A stretch of 64,000 nucleotides of DNA from Enoplolaimus lenunculus (taxonomy: Eukaryota > Nematoda > Enoplea > Enoplida > Thoracostomopsidae): positions 186,001 to 250,000 of the forward strand of contig JASANG010001737.1 in assembly GCA_030248215.1 (NCBI GenBank). The letters are read 5' to 3'. The position numbers were made by a program, and so were the translations under genes. The notes under the pieces were generated by a model, which was not told the origin of the DNA, made no database searches, and saw only the letters and a program-made list of their open reading frames with translations. This document shows positions 12,083 through 24,394 of the stretch, piece after piece; the stretch's first letter is position 1, and each line of letters starts with the position of its first letter.

Positions 12083-12486
12083 CAGGGGCTTCCAGTTTTC
12101 CACGGTGGAAAACTTATAACCAGGAGTGCAGCGCAGCCACTCCTGTATGACGGCCAAATTTAGGCCCAGGAATAATCTAAGCTTTTAAAATTTCCACTTT
12201 TCCAGTTTTCCAAACAAACTTTACACTACAGATTTTCCCTACCAACCAGGGAAAATCTGGACGTTTAAATTTTCCACTTTTACTGTTTTCTAAACAAAAT
12301 TTACACTACAGATTTTTCCTACCGAACCAGGGAATATCCAGGCTTATAATTTTCCACTTTTCCACATGCAAAACCTATTCCTGTGATTTTTCCTACCAAC
12401 CAGTGGAAAATCAGGCGGTCATACAGGAGTGGCTGCGCTGCACTCCTGGCCATAAGTTTTCCACCCTGAAAAACTGTAAGCCCCTG
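12083..12486. mobile_element. 404-bp element with long inverted ends
   Basis: The ends are CAGGGGCTTCCAGTTTTCCA and, inverted, TGAAAAACTGTAAGCCCCTG. The inverted arms run about 75 bp and include AGGAGTGCAGCGCAGCCACT facing AGTGGCTGCGCTGCACTCCT. The centre holds about three degenerate direct repeats of TTTTCCACTTTTCC, then a TTTACACTACAGATTTT block, then CCAACCAGGGAAAAT. It is non-coding. Confidence 0.75.
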
Positions 12487-12502
12487 TTCTATACATGGGC
12501 CA

Positions 12503-12697
12503 AAGTTTCGAACTCAACTTTATTTGGATCTGGAGTCGTTTATTCACAGCAATTAGGATAAAAAAGTTTTATGGACTCTAATTAGGGTTTAGTGACTATC
12601 CGTTTACGGACCCTTATCAGGAATACCGACTCCTATTGATTGAAACTTAAAATGGTGACCCCTCTTATAACCCCCTATGTTATTAGGGTCACTACAG
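12503..12697 (-). mobile_element. CTGTAGTGACCC MITE, one half only
   Basis: Here only one half of the family remains, ending GGGTCACTACAG followed by TA. The segment CTCCTATTGATTG and then CCCCTCTTATAA is the inverse of the other copies. It directly abuts the element at 12083-12486. Confidence 0.65.
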
Positions 12698-13402
12698 TAC
12701 AGGCCACAGTATATATCAAGTTCCTAACCCTAAGCCTAAGCGTAAACCTAAACCGAACCATTAGCTAATGCTAACCATAAGCCTATGTTATCATAAAATT
12801 TATGAGGGGAGACTTTGTATGTACAGGGAGAAAGCAAACAATTGTCGAAAAAAACAATAAAGAATATAAACAAACAACAACAGCTAATAAGACATAGGTA
12901 ATGAAATATATGCAGTAAACCAATGTGTATATACTTATAAGATTACAAAATTTCTGGGTCATACGCCACAAATCACAAAAAAGCCGGAACAATCACAAGA
13001 ATATCACAATTCGCAACTCAAATGCACCCCACAACACCTCTAAAAACCGGAAATACCAAAAAATCAATAAACCATACATTTACAATTTCAGTCTAAAACG
13101 GTCCAAACCAAAAACAATGCCATAATGACCTAAAATTAAAACGACGAAGTCTAAATACCGTTCCAAATCGTCAGCCAGCTCGGCATTCTAGGGGGGGCTA
13201 AAAAATTTTAGGAGGGGAATGAAGATTTCACAGGACAAACAAGCGAGTTAGAAACTTAATAAAAGGACAAAATTTTTCAAAGGGAAGGGGCTGAGCCCCA
13301 AACTCAGGTATAAGTTTAAAGTTGCGATAAAATCTGGTCTAGGCTTAAACTTTATACTAGCGGTTATCGCCTTTAGACAAATAAATTCAAAAGAGCTCAT
13401 GA

Positions 13403-14019
13403 GAGGTTCACGTTATAACCGAAGTCGCTTGGGACATGTGTTGTCCCTATTAGACTATTGGGTAACATTTTGTTCGCTTGTAAACCCCATATCGTATTCA
13501 AAAAGTCGTATTTGTCTTTAATCACCATATGTGTAGGTCACGTTTTGTTCTTCAATATCACATGATATTCGCCGTATTGTCTGCAAATATATGATATATT
13601 TTCAAATGTCTGCATACTTCAGGAAACGTACCCAAATTGTCCTGTTGAATATGCCGGAAATGAATTTTCCAGCTCGTTTTTGGTACTTTAATTAAAGCCC
13701 ATCTGTGCGTCTGTCGTCCGACTTTTTATTCATTTTTAAGCGCGCGAAGATTGCTCTGTCCCGCTAAATATTATATGCCATTCGTTGTGATTTTAGAATA
13801 TCATATGATATTCGCATAAATGTCCCACAGTATCCTGTAACGTAACATATCGACTCTTGTACCCATTGAATAAATGAGAGCGGTGGTTTGGAAATTAGTG
13901 TCATAAGACACCCGACTTATGTCTGTCTACCCGATAGGATAGCCCGAATTTTAACGCTGACGTCAAATTAACAAGGAACAAACCGTTACTCTCTTTCCCC
14001 GGTTATAACGTGAATCCCG
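13403..14019. mobile_element. 617-bp TIR element with 5-bp target duplication
   Basis: The inverted ends are GAGGTTCACGTTATAACC and GGTTATAACGTGAATCCCG. The flanking pentamer CATGA is present on both sides (13398-13402 and 14020-14024), which looks like a target-site duplication. The interior carries repeated palindromic ATATCATATGATAT-like motifs and no coding sequence. Confidence 0.65.
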
Positions 14020-14341
14020 CATGACAAACTCGACAAGAAGGGGCAGCCAGGTGGGTTTAGTATAGTGAAGCGATCGCTTTATGATTTTTATAAAGTGGTG
14101 TTGGATATTCATAGGTTTTAAGCCACGTCAACGAAGTTCGCTCGCGAAAAATGACAAATCTGCGAAACGCCAAACTCTCTAAGCCAAACGATAAATCTCA
14201 TCGTTAATTTTGCTCAAAAATAAAATCCGACAAGTATACAGCAACTATGCGACAGTTTGCCTTATTTTTAGAAGCAAACGGATGTTCTGCTCCAGTTCCG
14301 GTATATGCAAAGAATGATATTAGCGTCCGGGATCCGTAGTG

Positions 14342-14408
14342 TCATGCGGCAATAGCATCTGTCACCAGTGATCGGTTTTCAAACACGCAAACGGCATCAA
14401 TATTTGAT
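14342..14408 (-). CDS. Possible terminal exon of the acidic minus-strand gene
   Basis: On the minus strand a good acceptor (TTTTTATTTCAG) is followed by an open frame of 21 codons and TGA. The frame starts with one leftover base, as required by the phase-2 exons at 19459-23477. It encodes a short Asn/Val/Ala-containing tail. The 5-kb distance and small size make the link tentative. Confidence 0.25.
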
Positions 14409-15576
14409 CTGAAATAAAAACGTCTTGTAAAAGTAAAATGAAAAATAACCTAAAATGGTCAATGTCAATGTCCACTAATCTGTGACCTTTTTGCTAAGCT
14501 GGCTCGAGACCAATGCTCCATTTCATTTTGTTGAAATAGACCGTTTTCACAGTTATTCACAAATGATTGCACATCTACTCACAAATAGAACATGTGTCGT
14601 AAGCGTCTGGTGCTTATAGGCGTAAATAAGTGGGACTCCACTCTGGTACTCACGAAAACTTACACCGAAGGAAGCCAGTATGAATCCGTGAGAAAATGAA
14701 TAATTTGTTGCGTCATAGCCCAGTGATTCGATATAATTATTACAAACTATTGTTAGAATCAAGGGGTTGAAACTCCGCCCCCTTCGACCATTATTAGTCT
14801 TCGCATCATTTGGCTGGAACGATGCCAATACCTGGCAAAACCTGACAAGATAGGCTCTGATATGTACTCGCTTGTTGTTTATGCATCTTCCACCTTAATT
14901 TAGGTACACGGTGTGGAAAATTGCATCGCCCAATGACAATTGCCGTCTGCTAGATTTCATTTTATTTTTGAATAACGCTTGCTCTTTGATGAAGTTTGTA
15001 GAAGCTGTACGAACGTCGGTATTTTTAACAAATGTCTTTTTAAATGTTTGTTTTTGACAAAATAAAATTTGAACTCGTAAGCAGTCGAACTATTTGTTTT
15101 CTCTCCAACGCATACCTCCATTATTTATATTGCATGCTGACAACTACCTTTTTCAAATTCAACCAAGCAACAACACTTGCTATAATTCAGAATGACAGTA
15201 CCTGTCCTTACTAATGTAAACGTGTTTACGGCTGTACGACTGCTATAGAGATATAAACGCGGGCAGCTGTATACGTGTTGAACAACATACGCTGCGCACA
15301 CACGGGATTTTTTATACGTTTGCATTCCATTTTTTGAAAATCCGAAAATATTGTCAGGGGATACGGTACGTTTTAAAAAAGCAAAAAAGGTTAAAAAGCT
15401 CACTGATTGTATACAGCCCAACAAGAGAACGGCAAGATCTGTTCTATACACGGGGTGCCATATGTGACGTCGAAAAATCAATTTTTTTGCGTATTCAAAT
15501 TGTATTTTTTGTTGCGCTGCTTGTTTCGTCTATTGGCCAAATTTTTAGCGTGGCTTGGCCAGTGGACAAACACTCA
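14409..15576. other. No recognisable feature
   Basis: Open frames of 70-118 codons occur on both strands (for example 15125-15481 minus), but none shows a domain, repeat or convincing splice sites. I leave the interval unannotated. Confidence 0.35.
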
Positions 15577-15723
15577 CGATAGGCTTAGCTTGAGCCTACA
15601 CTTTTGTAAGGTTTAGTTGTAGGCTTTTTAAGGTTCGCGCATAGGCTACGATAGGCTTAGCTTGAGCCTACACTTTTTAGGCTAAGGTTTAGTTGTAGGC
15701 GTTTTAAGGTTCGCGCATAGGCT
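15577..15723 (+). repeat. Two-copy tandem repeat of about 74 bp
   Basis: The unit starts CGATAGGCTTAGCTTGAGCC and ends AAGGTTCGCGCATAGGCTA. It occurs twice in direct succession, immediately before the larger array. Confidence 0.85.
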
Positions 15724-16932
15724 AGAGGGTCCATACACAGATGAAGCCAATGTATAGAACAGGGCCGGAACAGTAGCATAGCATATTCCTAAGCCTAAGC
15801 CTAAGTCTAAAAAGCAAAAAACTTAGTCTTTAGCTTATCTTTTAGTCACGTCGGAAAACATTCCGGCCCTGTTCTCGTATACATGGGCCGGAGGAGTGCA
15901 GCACCTCTGTATAAACCAAAATAAACTATTTCCTCCAAACTTGAGAAACTCGGTCAAAGCGCCGGAGCAGACAGGGGCGGGGACCCCCCCAAACTCGCGA
16001 GGGAAGCGAGCGACTAGAGAGTCCATACGCAGATGAAGCCAATGTATAGAACAGGGCCGGAACAGTAGCATAGCATATTCCTAAGCCTAAGCCTAAGTCT
16101 AAAAAGCAAAAAACTTAGTCTTTTTAAAGCTTATCTTTTTTAAAGTACAGTCACGTCGGAAAACATTCCGGCCCTGTTCTCGTATACATGAGCCGGAGGA
16201 GTGCAGCACCTCTGTATTAAAAACCAAAATAAACTATTTCCTCCAAACTTGAGAAACTCGGTCAAAGCGCCGGAGCAGACAGGGGCGGGGACCCCCCAAA
16301 CTCGCGAGGGAAGCGAGCGACTAGAGGGTCCATACGCAGATGAAGCCAATGTATAGAACAGGGCCGGAACAGTAGCATAGCATATTCCTAAGCCTAAGCC
16401 TAAGTCTAAAAAGCAAAAAACTTAGTCTTTTTAAAGCTTATCTTTTTTAAAGTACAGTCACGTCGGAAAACATTCCGGCCCTGTTCTCGTATACATGAGC
16501 CGGAGGAGTGCAGCACCTCTGTATAAAAACCAAAATAAACTATTTCCTCCAAACTTGAGAAACTCGGTCAAAGCACCGGAGCAGACAGGGGCGGGGACCC
16601 CCCCAAACTCGCGAGGGAAGCGAGCGACTAGAGGGTCCATACGCAGATGAAGCCAATGTATAGAACAGGGCCGGAACAGTAGCATAGCATATTCCTAAGC
16701 CTAAGCCTAAGTCTAAAAAGCAAAAAACTTAGTCTTTTTAAAGCTTATCTTTTTTAAAGTACAGTCACGTCGGAAAACATTCGGGCCCGGTTCTCGTATA
16801 CATGGGCCGGAGGAGTGCAGCACCTCTGTATCAAACCAAAATAAAGTATTTCCTCCAAACTTGAGAAACTCGGTCAAAGCTCCGGAGCAGACAGGGGCGG
16901 GGACCCCCCCAAACTCGCGAGGGAAGCGAGCG
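15724..16932 (+). repeat. Tandem array of four units of about 305 bp
   Basis: Unit starts are near 15724, 16017, 16323 and 16631. Each unit contains TGTATAGAACAGGGCCGGAA, CCTAAGCCTAAGCC, CATTCCGGCCCTGTTCTCGT, CCGGAGCAGACAGGGGCGGG and GCGAGGGAAGCGAGCGAC. Units differ by a few substitutions and small indels. The unit is built from the TTAGGC-type MITE plus a GC-rich segment, so a MITE has been amplified together with flanking DNA. Minus-strand frames here are open only because the repeat is conserved. Confidence 0.9.
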
Positions 16933-17319
16933 AGAAGCTTGATGTTTAAATTCCGCCATTTGTATCCGTGATTCTGAGGTTGGAGGATATACTGGTAGCA
17001 AGTACTTTTTCATTTTTTATTTTTATTGCAAAACGGAAAATTTAAAGAAAGAAACAAAACTGAAAAAAATGAAACAAACCGCGTGTATATAGCCAGAACA
17101 ATACACCAAGAACAGTACAGCGGACAATTTCAGCCCTGTGAAAGACAGACCGCTCTTCAGCTATGTGAAAAATTTGAGTAGACAATTTTTAGTGAGAAAC
17201 ACTCTATTCTGATGCTGGTCAGGACACTTTAAACGTTTTAATATTTAAAAAACCCCATTGAGATTTAAAAAACCCACCAAAACGCCAACGCGACTTTTGA
17301 AAAAATACTATTGGCGAAC

Positions 17320-18420
17320 AGTTTGAAGCGTGGCACCAAAAATAAAAAGCCCCCACTTTTTAGCGGAGCCTGTACAAAAAAGTTCTAGTCATCAACAACG
17401 AATACGGAATCTGTATATAAAAAAGTAAAAGGGAAATGCTTCGGTATAGCATATCCATTGCAAGCGTTTCCAAACCTATTTTAAGGACTATATACCGGGA
17501 GAAATATTGACGCAGTCGAACTATAAAAAATCAAACATATAAGGTACATTGATCAATTCTACAAAAGAAAATGAGACAATAGGAATTAGAAACACGCTAA
17601 GAAAAATGTGCTGTGTGCCATGACACTATACTATTCACGAGAATATATATATTCGTGTTGATTGTACGCAACCGATAAATTTTTTAGGAGAGGCACCAAA
17701 AATATTTTATATTTTTTATAGAGGCCCTATATATTTCAAAAAGTTCTACTCATCAACAATAAATTTTACTGAATCTGTAGAAAACGTGAAACGCTTCAGT
17801 ATAGCATATATCCAAAATTTTAGGCATGTGTTTCCAAATATTAAAATTCGGATCGTGTACCGGTAGAAATACGTAACGCAGGCAAATTACAAAAATCAAA
17901 CATAAAAAATCAGTTACATGGAATAAAATTCGACAAAAGATGCTGTGACAAACTTAAAATGCGAAAAAACTGAAATAGCGTGCTGATTGTTCACGCAATC
18001 TTGTCCTCAACAAAAAATGTGGGATCTATAGAAAAGTAGGTGACGCTTCAAATACGGCCAATGTACTTTAAGGGGTGCAACAGTTAAGCTTACCTAAGCG
18101 TAAGCCTAAGGCTAAGCGCTGCAAAAATCTGTTCCTAAGTTTATAAGCCTAAACCTAAGCCTAACCTAAGTAAAAAAATGTAATCTAGAATCTAAACCTA
18201 CTCTTTATGGACCCACCAGAAACCTGGAGGCCCCTAAGTATTAATAAACATAGGCAAAAATACTATTGCAATCGTTTCCACATCTATATCCTATGTACCG
18301 AAAGAAAGACGCAATGCAGGCAAAATTTATCAACATTTTTAAAGCACTCAAGTCGAAATACAATTGCACCTGCGAATCAATACACATTTTCTTCCTTCAA
18401 CGTTCCGCAGATTAAACGGA
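17320..18420 (+). repeat. Diverged direct repeats
   Basis: Blocks at about 17320-17590, 17690-17960 and 18215-18370 share the ordered motifs GGCACCAAAAAT, AAAAAGTTCTA followed by TCATCAACAA, GAATCTGTA, a GCTTC-GTATAGCATAT block, TTTCCAAA and AAAATCAAACAT. They look like an old tandem or dispersed repeat. No coding function is evident. Confidence 0.5.
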
Positions 18421-18909
18421 AGCACAACGCTTCAACTGTGGCAATAGTCGTGTACCCTGCACGCTTTGGCTTCGTTGTCTAAAAATCTTAAAATATTTTA
18501 AGATTTCGCATGTCTACAGTCTAGTTTTATATGTTGAAACTTTGCTCGGGAAGCAGGTTGTCTGGCTACAGTTCCTGGTGAAACATCAGGATTTTTAAAA
18601 TATGGGAAGCGCAAGGCTGTAGCTCGAAAACAGTAGACTGTGGTAAACTATATTGTTTTTATGCTTATATGTTTAGATTCGTGTTTAAAAAACGTTAACA
18701 ACAGCCTAGTTTGAGTCTACCCCTAGTTTTCAGAACCAGGGGGGAAAACATGTATATACAAGAGCCATGTACATACGAATATACATACAAGATTTTTAAT
18801 TGTTTCAAAAAGGAACAGGACAGAAGTATAAAAAATGTAGAAACCGAAAAACGTCGGCCGTGAACTATTTCAAGCAGAGGAGCTGTCTATATGTATTTTT
18901 CACGTGGCA

Positions 18910-19293
18910 CTGTATTGACCCGAATAAGAGGGGGGTAAGAGGAGGGTCCCCATTTTGTGTCCGAATCAATAGGAGTCCGTATCCCTAATATAGTCCGCAA
19001 GCGGGTAGAGTCCCTAAAGACCATAAATGTGAATTAACCCTAATTGTTGCGCATAAGACCAAATATTTGATTTCAAAACCTTAAAAAGCGTAACTTAAAT
19101 TTTGAAAGTACTTTCCTATACCTTGCATTATCGCTCAAGCTATTGACACAAGAAATAAACGTTTTATTCAACGGATAATTGCAGTACCGGATATATATCA
19201 GTAAGGGCGGCGGAGGGACCGAATAACAAGGGGGTGTACCCTCTGAAGAGGCCAAATAAATATCAGTCCCCCCATTTATTCGGGTCACTACAG
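18910..19293. mobile_element. Full-length CTGTAGTGACCC MITE (384 bp)
   Basis: It begins CTGTATTGACCCGAATAAG and ends ATTCGGGTCACTACAG followed by TA. The interior has GAATCAATAGGAGTCCGTAT and AATAAATATCAGTCCCCCCA. It is the best intact reference for the family in this window. Confidence 0.8.
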
Positions 19294-19458
19294 TACTGTG
19301 GTATTGAGCAAGGTTTAGAATATTAAAAAATTCTGGCGTTCAAAGAAGCAAAAGCGTTGGAAAAATATAGTTTTCAAGGGTCCAAAGGCGAACTTTCTAC
19401 TCAATTTTATTTCTTGAGCAGTAGGTATTCCTACATTGTAGCTTTCGAAATAGCGCAC

Positions 19459-22400
19459 CTGTCATTTAAGTTAGAGGCAGCAGAGAGCAAAAGATCTTCT
19501 AACACTTGAGCGGCTGAAGAATCGTCCGATGATTCCGATGGAATTTCCATATTAATATTAACAGTGGAGTATTCTGACGCATCATCAACCTCCATCATGT
19601 TGTCTTCACTACAAAAAGTACGAAATTTTTCTTGTTTTACACTTTTCCTGAAGGCTAAAACATAGGACCAGGAAGAGGATTTGCTTAGGGGTGGTTTCAG
19701 AAAAGGGCTTAAAATCTAAGGCTTCGTCTAAACCTACATAAATCCATACCCTAACACTAAACCTAAGCGTATTCTAAGCCTTAATCATATACATATGAAT
19801 GGGAGAAGGTGTACAGCCCAGAGAGTTTGCGTACTTTCAAAATTTGAAAACATTTTTAAAAAGTTTTGAATACTTGCGTTTTTCTGAACGCAATCCATTG
19901 GTCAAACAACAAACTTTAGGGTTAAACATTGTGTCTGATAACTTTCTATATTTTTTATACGAAAAGAATATTGAGACTGTTCAGACGTTTTTTACCTTCC
20001 GGAATTAGAATTGTTCGATTCATCCGATTCAGGAACAAATAACTGATGCTGATTGTCATTTTTCGGTAAATTTTGTAAAACACCATCAATGCCGTCGCAA
20101 CCACTAAAATATGCATATTCAAAATTTTAGGTTTCTTGTTCCGAATTTGATATCGCACAGTCTCGGATTCTGGAGTCAAAAGCGTAGTGCTTTACATTGT
20201 AGACCACATTTTTTGCTTTAGGCTTAGGCTTAGGCTTTGCAATATAAGGTAATATGCAAATTAGTTATTAGCTAACTATTCATTTACCGATTTTGGAGGT
20301 TTTAAGCAATTTCCTAAGATTCCTCGCACCGAAAAACTCTTCAACCATCATAATAATTTATTGGAATAGTTTAAAAAGTCCTAATTTTAGCTAACTATTC
20401 GATAAATCGCTTTTAAAGGTTTGTAGACAATTTATTCAGATTCCTCGCACCTGAAAACCCATTTTATTGTTGAAATTAATATTGCTTGTAACCTTAATAT
20501 TAGTGAAAAATTGTAAAAGCGCCTTAATTTAGGCTTTTCAATTATGCTTTACATGCAAGCTGATTGCCAATTGCCGGGGAATTTTGTAAATCATCAGAAA
20601 ATACGTCGAAACAACTGGAATATAAAAAATGTACGCATTTTCGAAATGTTTTTTTCGAAAAAAACGGAATCAAACAATTGAAATTCTAAACCCAAAAATG
20701 GTAGAGACATTTTAAAAACTTTTGAACCATAAAAAAGATAAAGGGGCGAAACGCTATTCTGTGCGACTAGAAAAGTAAAGCTTTTAATAGACTAATTTTT
20801 TGTTTGGCATAGGCTCACGCTTAGGCTTAGGCTTAGGAATATGCTTGTACTGTTCCGCCCCTGTTCTTTATATTGGCCAAAAGTTTTTTTACCTTCCGGA
20901 GTTAGAATTTGGCGATTCAGGCACCAATAGCTGGTGCTGACTGTCATTGTCCGGTGAATTTTGTAAACCATCATCATTTCTGTCCCAACCACTGAAATAT
21001 ATGTATGTATATATATTCAAAATATTTAAAAACTATTTTCGAAAACAAAAACAGAATCAAACAGTATTTTGAATTTAAAAATTCTAAACCTAAAAATAAA
21101 ATGGTAGTTTTTAGACGTTTAACATTTGAACCATAAATAAGATAGGGACGGAACGTTTTTCTGAGGGGCCAGAAAAGTAAGGCTTAGGCTTAGGCATAGG
21201 AATATGCTTGTACTGTTCCGCCCCTGTCCTCTATTGACTATAAGTTTTTTACCTTCCCGAGTTAGAATTTGCCGATTCCGGCACCAATTGTTGGTGCTGA
21301 TTGTCATTTTCCGGTAAATTTTGTAAATCATCATCATTGCCGTCGCAAGAACTGAAAAATACACATGCATTATGTTTTTTTTCGATTTTTTAATCGGAAA
21401 CATATGAATCAGAAATATTTTGAATTTAGAATTCTACCCAAAATCAAAAAACATTTGTACCCAGACTGTATTGAACGCAAAAACGGATAAAAAGTTCTGG
21501 AACAACACTGCTGTATATATAGGAGTTGATGAAAGTGTATGATATTTTAAATTCTTGCAAAAAGCAAACTGCGTACTGGAATTGGGTAAATCTTGTATCA
21601 ATGCGGAAATAAAGTTCTGCAAGAGTACAATTTCAATATACCAAAGCCAAATAGCACATTGGCATAAAAGTAAGTTTTCCTGGACAGCAGATGGGCCTAT
21701 GAAAAAACAAATATACCTCTCGATCAACAGTTTTGATTTCTCAGGCGCGGCCAGCTCAGCTACTGAATCGACATCCATGGATTCATCAGAGCTGAAAAAT
21801 TATCTGACGGAACGTTTATCAATTTTTTACTTTCAAAACAAACTTGAATAATAAATTCAAAGCTTGAAAGCCATGTGTGGAATATGCACTTTCTGCTATA
21901 GGTGTTTCAACGCAGCCAAAATATACTGTAGCTGGTGTGTGAAAAATATGTACCTCTTGGTTTTGAGATCTAGGCATTGAACTCCATATTTGCTAAAGCA
22001 GAGCTGCGTCACAGGAGTACCCGGAAGACTGCAATCATCTGATACGGGTGATTCCAACGTAATAGATACGTCGTCGTTACTTGATTGCAATTCGGAAAAT
22101 TTTTCAACACTAAAATTTGTGCCCTCGTACAAGAAACAGGCTTTTAAAGATTTCTATTTCGTTAGCCCATAGAGGCGTCGCGTTTGCCCGTGTAAAAACG
22201 ACAATGCAACAGGTTCAGCATTTTAAAACGTCAAACGGAACGTATCTTTTTACAGCGCATACTGTAGTGACCTGAATAAGAGGAGGAGAGTAGGGTGTCT
22301 CCATTTTGAATCCAAACCCATAGGAGTCCGTATCCCTTAATATATTAAACAGTCCGTAAGCACATAGACTCCCTAAACCGGAATAGTCTATAAAACATCA

Positions 22401-23477
22401 ATGTATATATTCCTATTGTACAGCATGACTCCAGGATTCAAACGTTGAGTTTGAAAATAGCCGCATAAAAATTTAAAAACGGACATGACAACCAACAAAA
22501 ATGGTGCGGAAGGTCAGTCCTGCCCAAAAGAGACAATGGCATTTATTAAAAGAAAAGCGTGTTTAGGTCCAACTATTTATTAAAAACGCAGCGGAGGGCG
22601 GGTTAAAAAACTACAGTCCGTCGAAACAGGGGATACACTCAGGAGATGCCAAATAAATATCAGTCACCTCTCTTTTATATTCGGGAAAACAACGGTAATC
22701 TTTTGTTTTGGACTTCATTTTAGATTTTAATGCTGTAGATGCTTATATTTTTCGCAAAATCTACTTGCGGAGGAAAAATTGCGTTTGCGAACGATTTCAA
22801 TCAAAAACGAGTTTTTTATTTTTATACGATCTCAGAGTTGTAGAGTTGTGCTTTGTGAAACGCGATCACTACCGCAATTCACGAATATTCTGCAAATACA
22901 GCTGAAGTTGTTGTCTGGTTGAGTTCTTCTTTCTAGCTTTGTGACAAACCTGATATATTTTACTCACTCTGGTCCTAAAGCATTATTTCCATCATCTTCG
23001 GATTCAGATGACCAATTCGAACACTTATTGACTGAAGACAGCTTTCTACCACGTTGAGCAAACTGTTTTGCATGTGTATTTTTCGAAGTTTTGAAAATTG
23101 TTGTTCTGAAGTATACAGTCCTATATAAAATTCAGGATATTTTTGGCAGCCACAACATAGCAGCTGAAAACAGCGACTGATCTATTGCGCTCCTAGCTCT
23201 GCATCCTGTTCGGCGGCCTGTAAAAGTGAAATTTTTTGTACTGTGGACCTAATGTGTCTGGATATATACCTTTTTGCTTGCGTCGCTGTCGATATTTCTT
23301 TCAACTCTGGAATATACTGAACACAATACAAACCTTTTTTTGAAAGAATCTTTTAAAAGTTTAAATCGTGTTGTTGAAACAACTAGTTGGGAGCAATCGC
23401 CGACATTTTTATTTTGTTTCCCGCATTGCATTGATTCTTTTGAAACTTCGTTTTCGACATTTTCGGTTGACGTGATC
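19459..23477 (-). CDS. Multi-exon gene for an acidic Ser/Asn-rich protein, partial
   Basis: I do not recognise the protein. Eight minus-strand exons with good GT-AG borders all start with one base and end with two (phase 2-2): 23334-23477, 22968-23045, 21954-22109, 21717-21791, 21253-21351, 20893-20991, 19996-20103 and 19459-19608. The predicted product is hydrophilic and rich in Asp, Glu, Ser, Asn and Gln, so probably disordered. Three successive exons are copies of one another (each starts Gly/Ser then Trp/Cys-Asp and ends Asn-Ser-Gly). Introns contain MITEs at 20744 and 22262. A candidate upstream exon is 26007-26082 and a candidate terminal exon is 14342-14408. No start codon was found. 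Conserved phase across all eight exons is the main support. Confidence 0.7.
19996..21351 (-). repeat. Triplicated exon
   Basis: Copies at 21253-21351 (99 bp), 20893-20991 (99 bp) and 19996-20103 (108 bp) share the order Asp-rich start, LQN, NDNQHQ-like core, VPES and SNSG, and flanking splice sites (TTTCAG or TTTAG, then AAG before GTAAAAAA). The reading frame is open in all three. The 108-bp copy has three additional codons. Confidence 0.8.
20744..20880 (+). mobile_element. TTAGGC-containing MITE in an intron
   Basis: It has GATAAAGGGGCGAAACG at the left, CTTAGGCTTAGGCTTAGG in the middle, and GGAATATGCTTGTACTGTTC then CGCCCCTGTTCTTTATATTG at the right. A shortened relative lies at about 21140-21238, one exon further upstream in the gene. 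Confidence 0.6.
22262..22696. mobile_element. Diverged CTGTAGTGACCC MITE in an intron
   Basis: The left end CTGTAGTGACCTGAATAAG is clear and the interior keeps CATAGGAGTCCGTATCCCTT and AATAAATATCAGTCACC. The right end is degraded near 22690. It lies between minus-strand exons 21954-22109 and 22968-23045. Confidence 0.65.
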
Positions 23478-23610
23478 CTGAAATTCGATTTTCAATATAC
23501 ATACGCGGTGTACGCAGTATGAGACGAAGTTCCCTCAAGATGCAAGTTTTTTGTTTCAAGCAAATTGAGTGGGAACAGTGGAGACAAATCTTTTTGTAAA
23601 TCATATTCAA

Positions 23611-24394
23611 CATTTAAAATTCCGAGGCTAAGGCATTTTGGTATGGTTTGGCTCCGATAGATCTTTTATGCGTAGATTGCAGTGTAAAAACACGGAGGTG
23701 AAAGAAGAGCAGAAGCCAGATGTCAACAAATGTTTCCAGAGCCGGAGGTGAAACAGAATTTGATATGGCTTGCAACTTGCTAAAACCACTAAGTGTTGAC
23801 AAAAATTTCAGATTTCACTGTAAGTTTTTGCAAAATCTCGACAATATTAAGCTTTTTTGCCCTAAGGTTTTACAAACAATTGATCAAGGATCATATTTTT
23901 TCGAAAAATACAAAAAAGTTCAATATAGAAATTGTCAAAACCTCCGGTTAAGTTTTTGCCGGAACCGGAGCCTTAAACCAATTCTGCCGGAGCCGGATCA
24001 GGAGGCAGACCTCTGGTTGTATTCTCAAAAATTCTCAGGGCCATAGATTCGACTCATTTGACCCTGACTTTCAGATTTAAAACTGGTATATTTGTACCAG
24101 TAGCAGTTTTTAATGCCATATTGAGAAAATGTCGAGAAAGAGCGACACACATTATCTTTTTACATTCAGGAACCTCATTGCCCGGTCGCTACCCGTAATC
24201 CGCTGTATACAGCTTTCTCCAGGTTGTCCCTTGCGAGCGTGGAGAAATACCTACATTTTCCCCTATGAGAATACGTTTTTTAAAAATATTTAAAGTATTT
24301 AAAGTATAAGTCTAAAAAGTTAATATTTTTCACAGCTGCAAATTTGCATACGCGTTTTTTGTTCAGCTCTGCGCTATTGCTGTGCGTTTTTTAT
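23611..24394. repeat. 784-bp duplicated segment, copy 1
   Basis: It is nearly identical to 26158-26942. I count four substitutions, all within the first 110 bases. A 108-codon plus-strand frame (23720-24046) is identical in both copies but shows no domain, so I do not call a gene. Beyond 24394 the two copies stay alignable but strongly diverged, including GGGCCGGACTAAGG against GGGCCGGATTATTAAGG. Confidence 0.9.

Noticed and set aside
14553-15481. Minus-strand frames of 91 and 118 codons
   Set aside because: No domain, no good splice borders and no phase fit to the acidic gene upstream.
23720-24046. 108-codon frame identical in both 784-bp duplicates
   Set aside because: The identity reflects recent DNA duplication, not protein conservation. 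There is no domain, and the composition is repeat-like (CCGGAACCGGAG).
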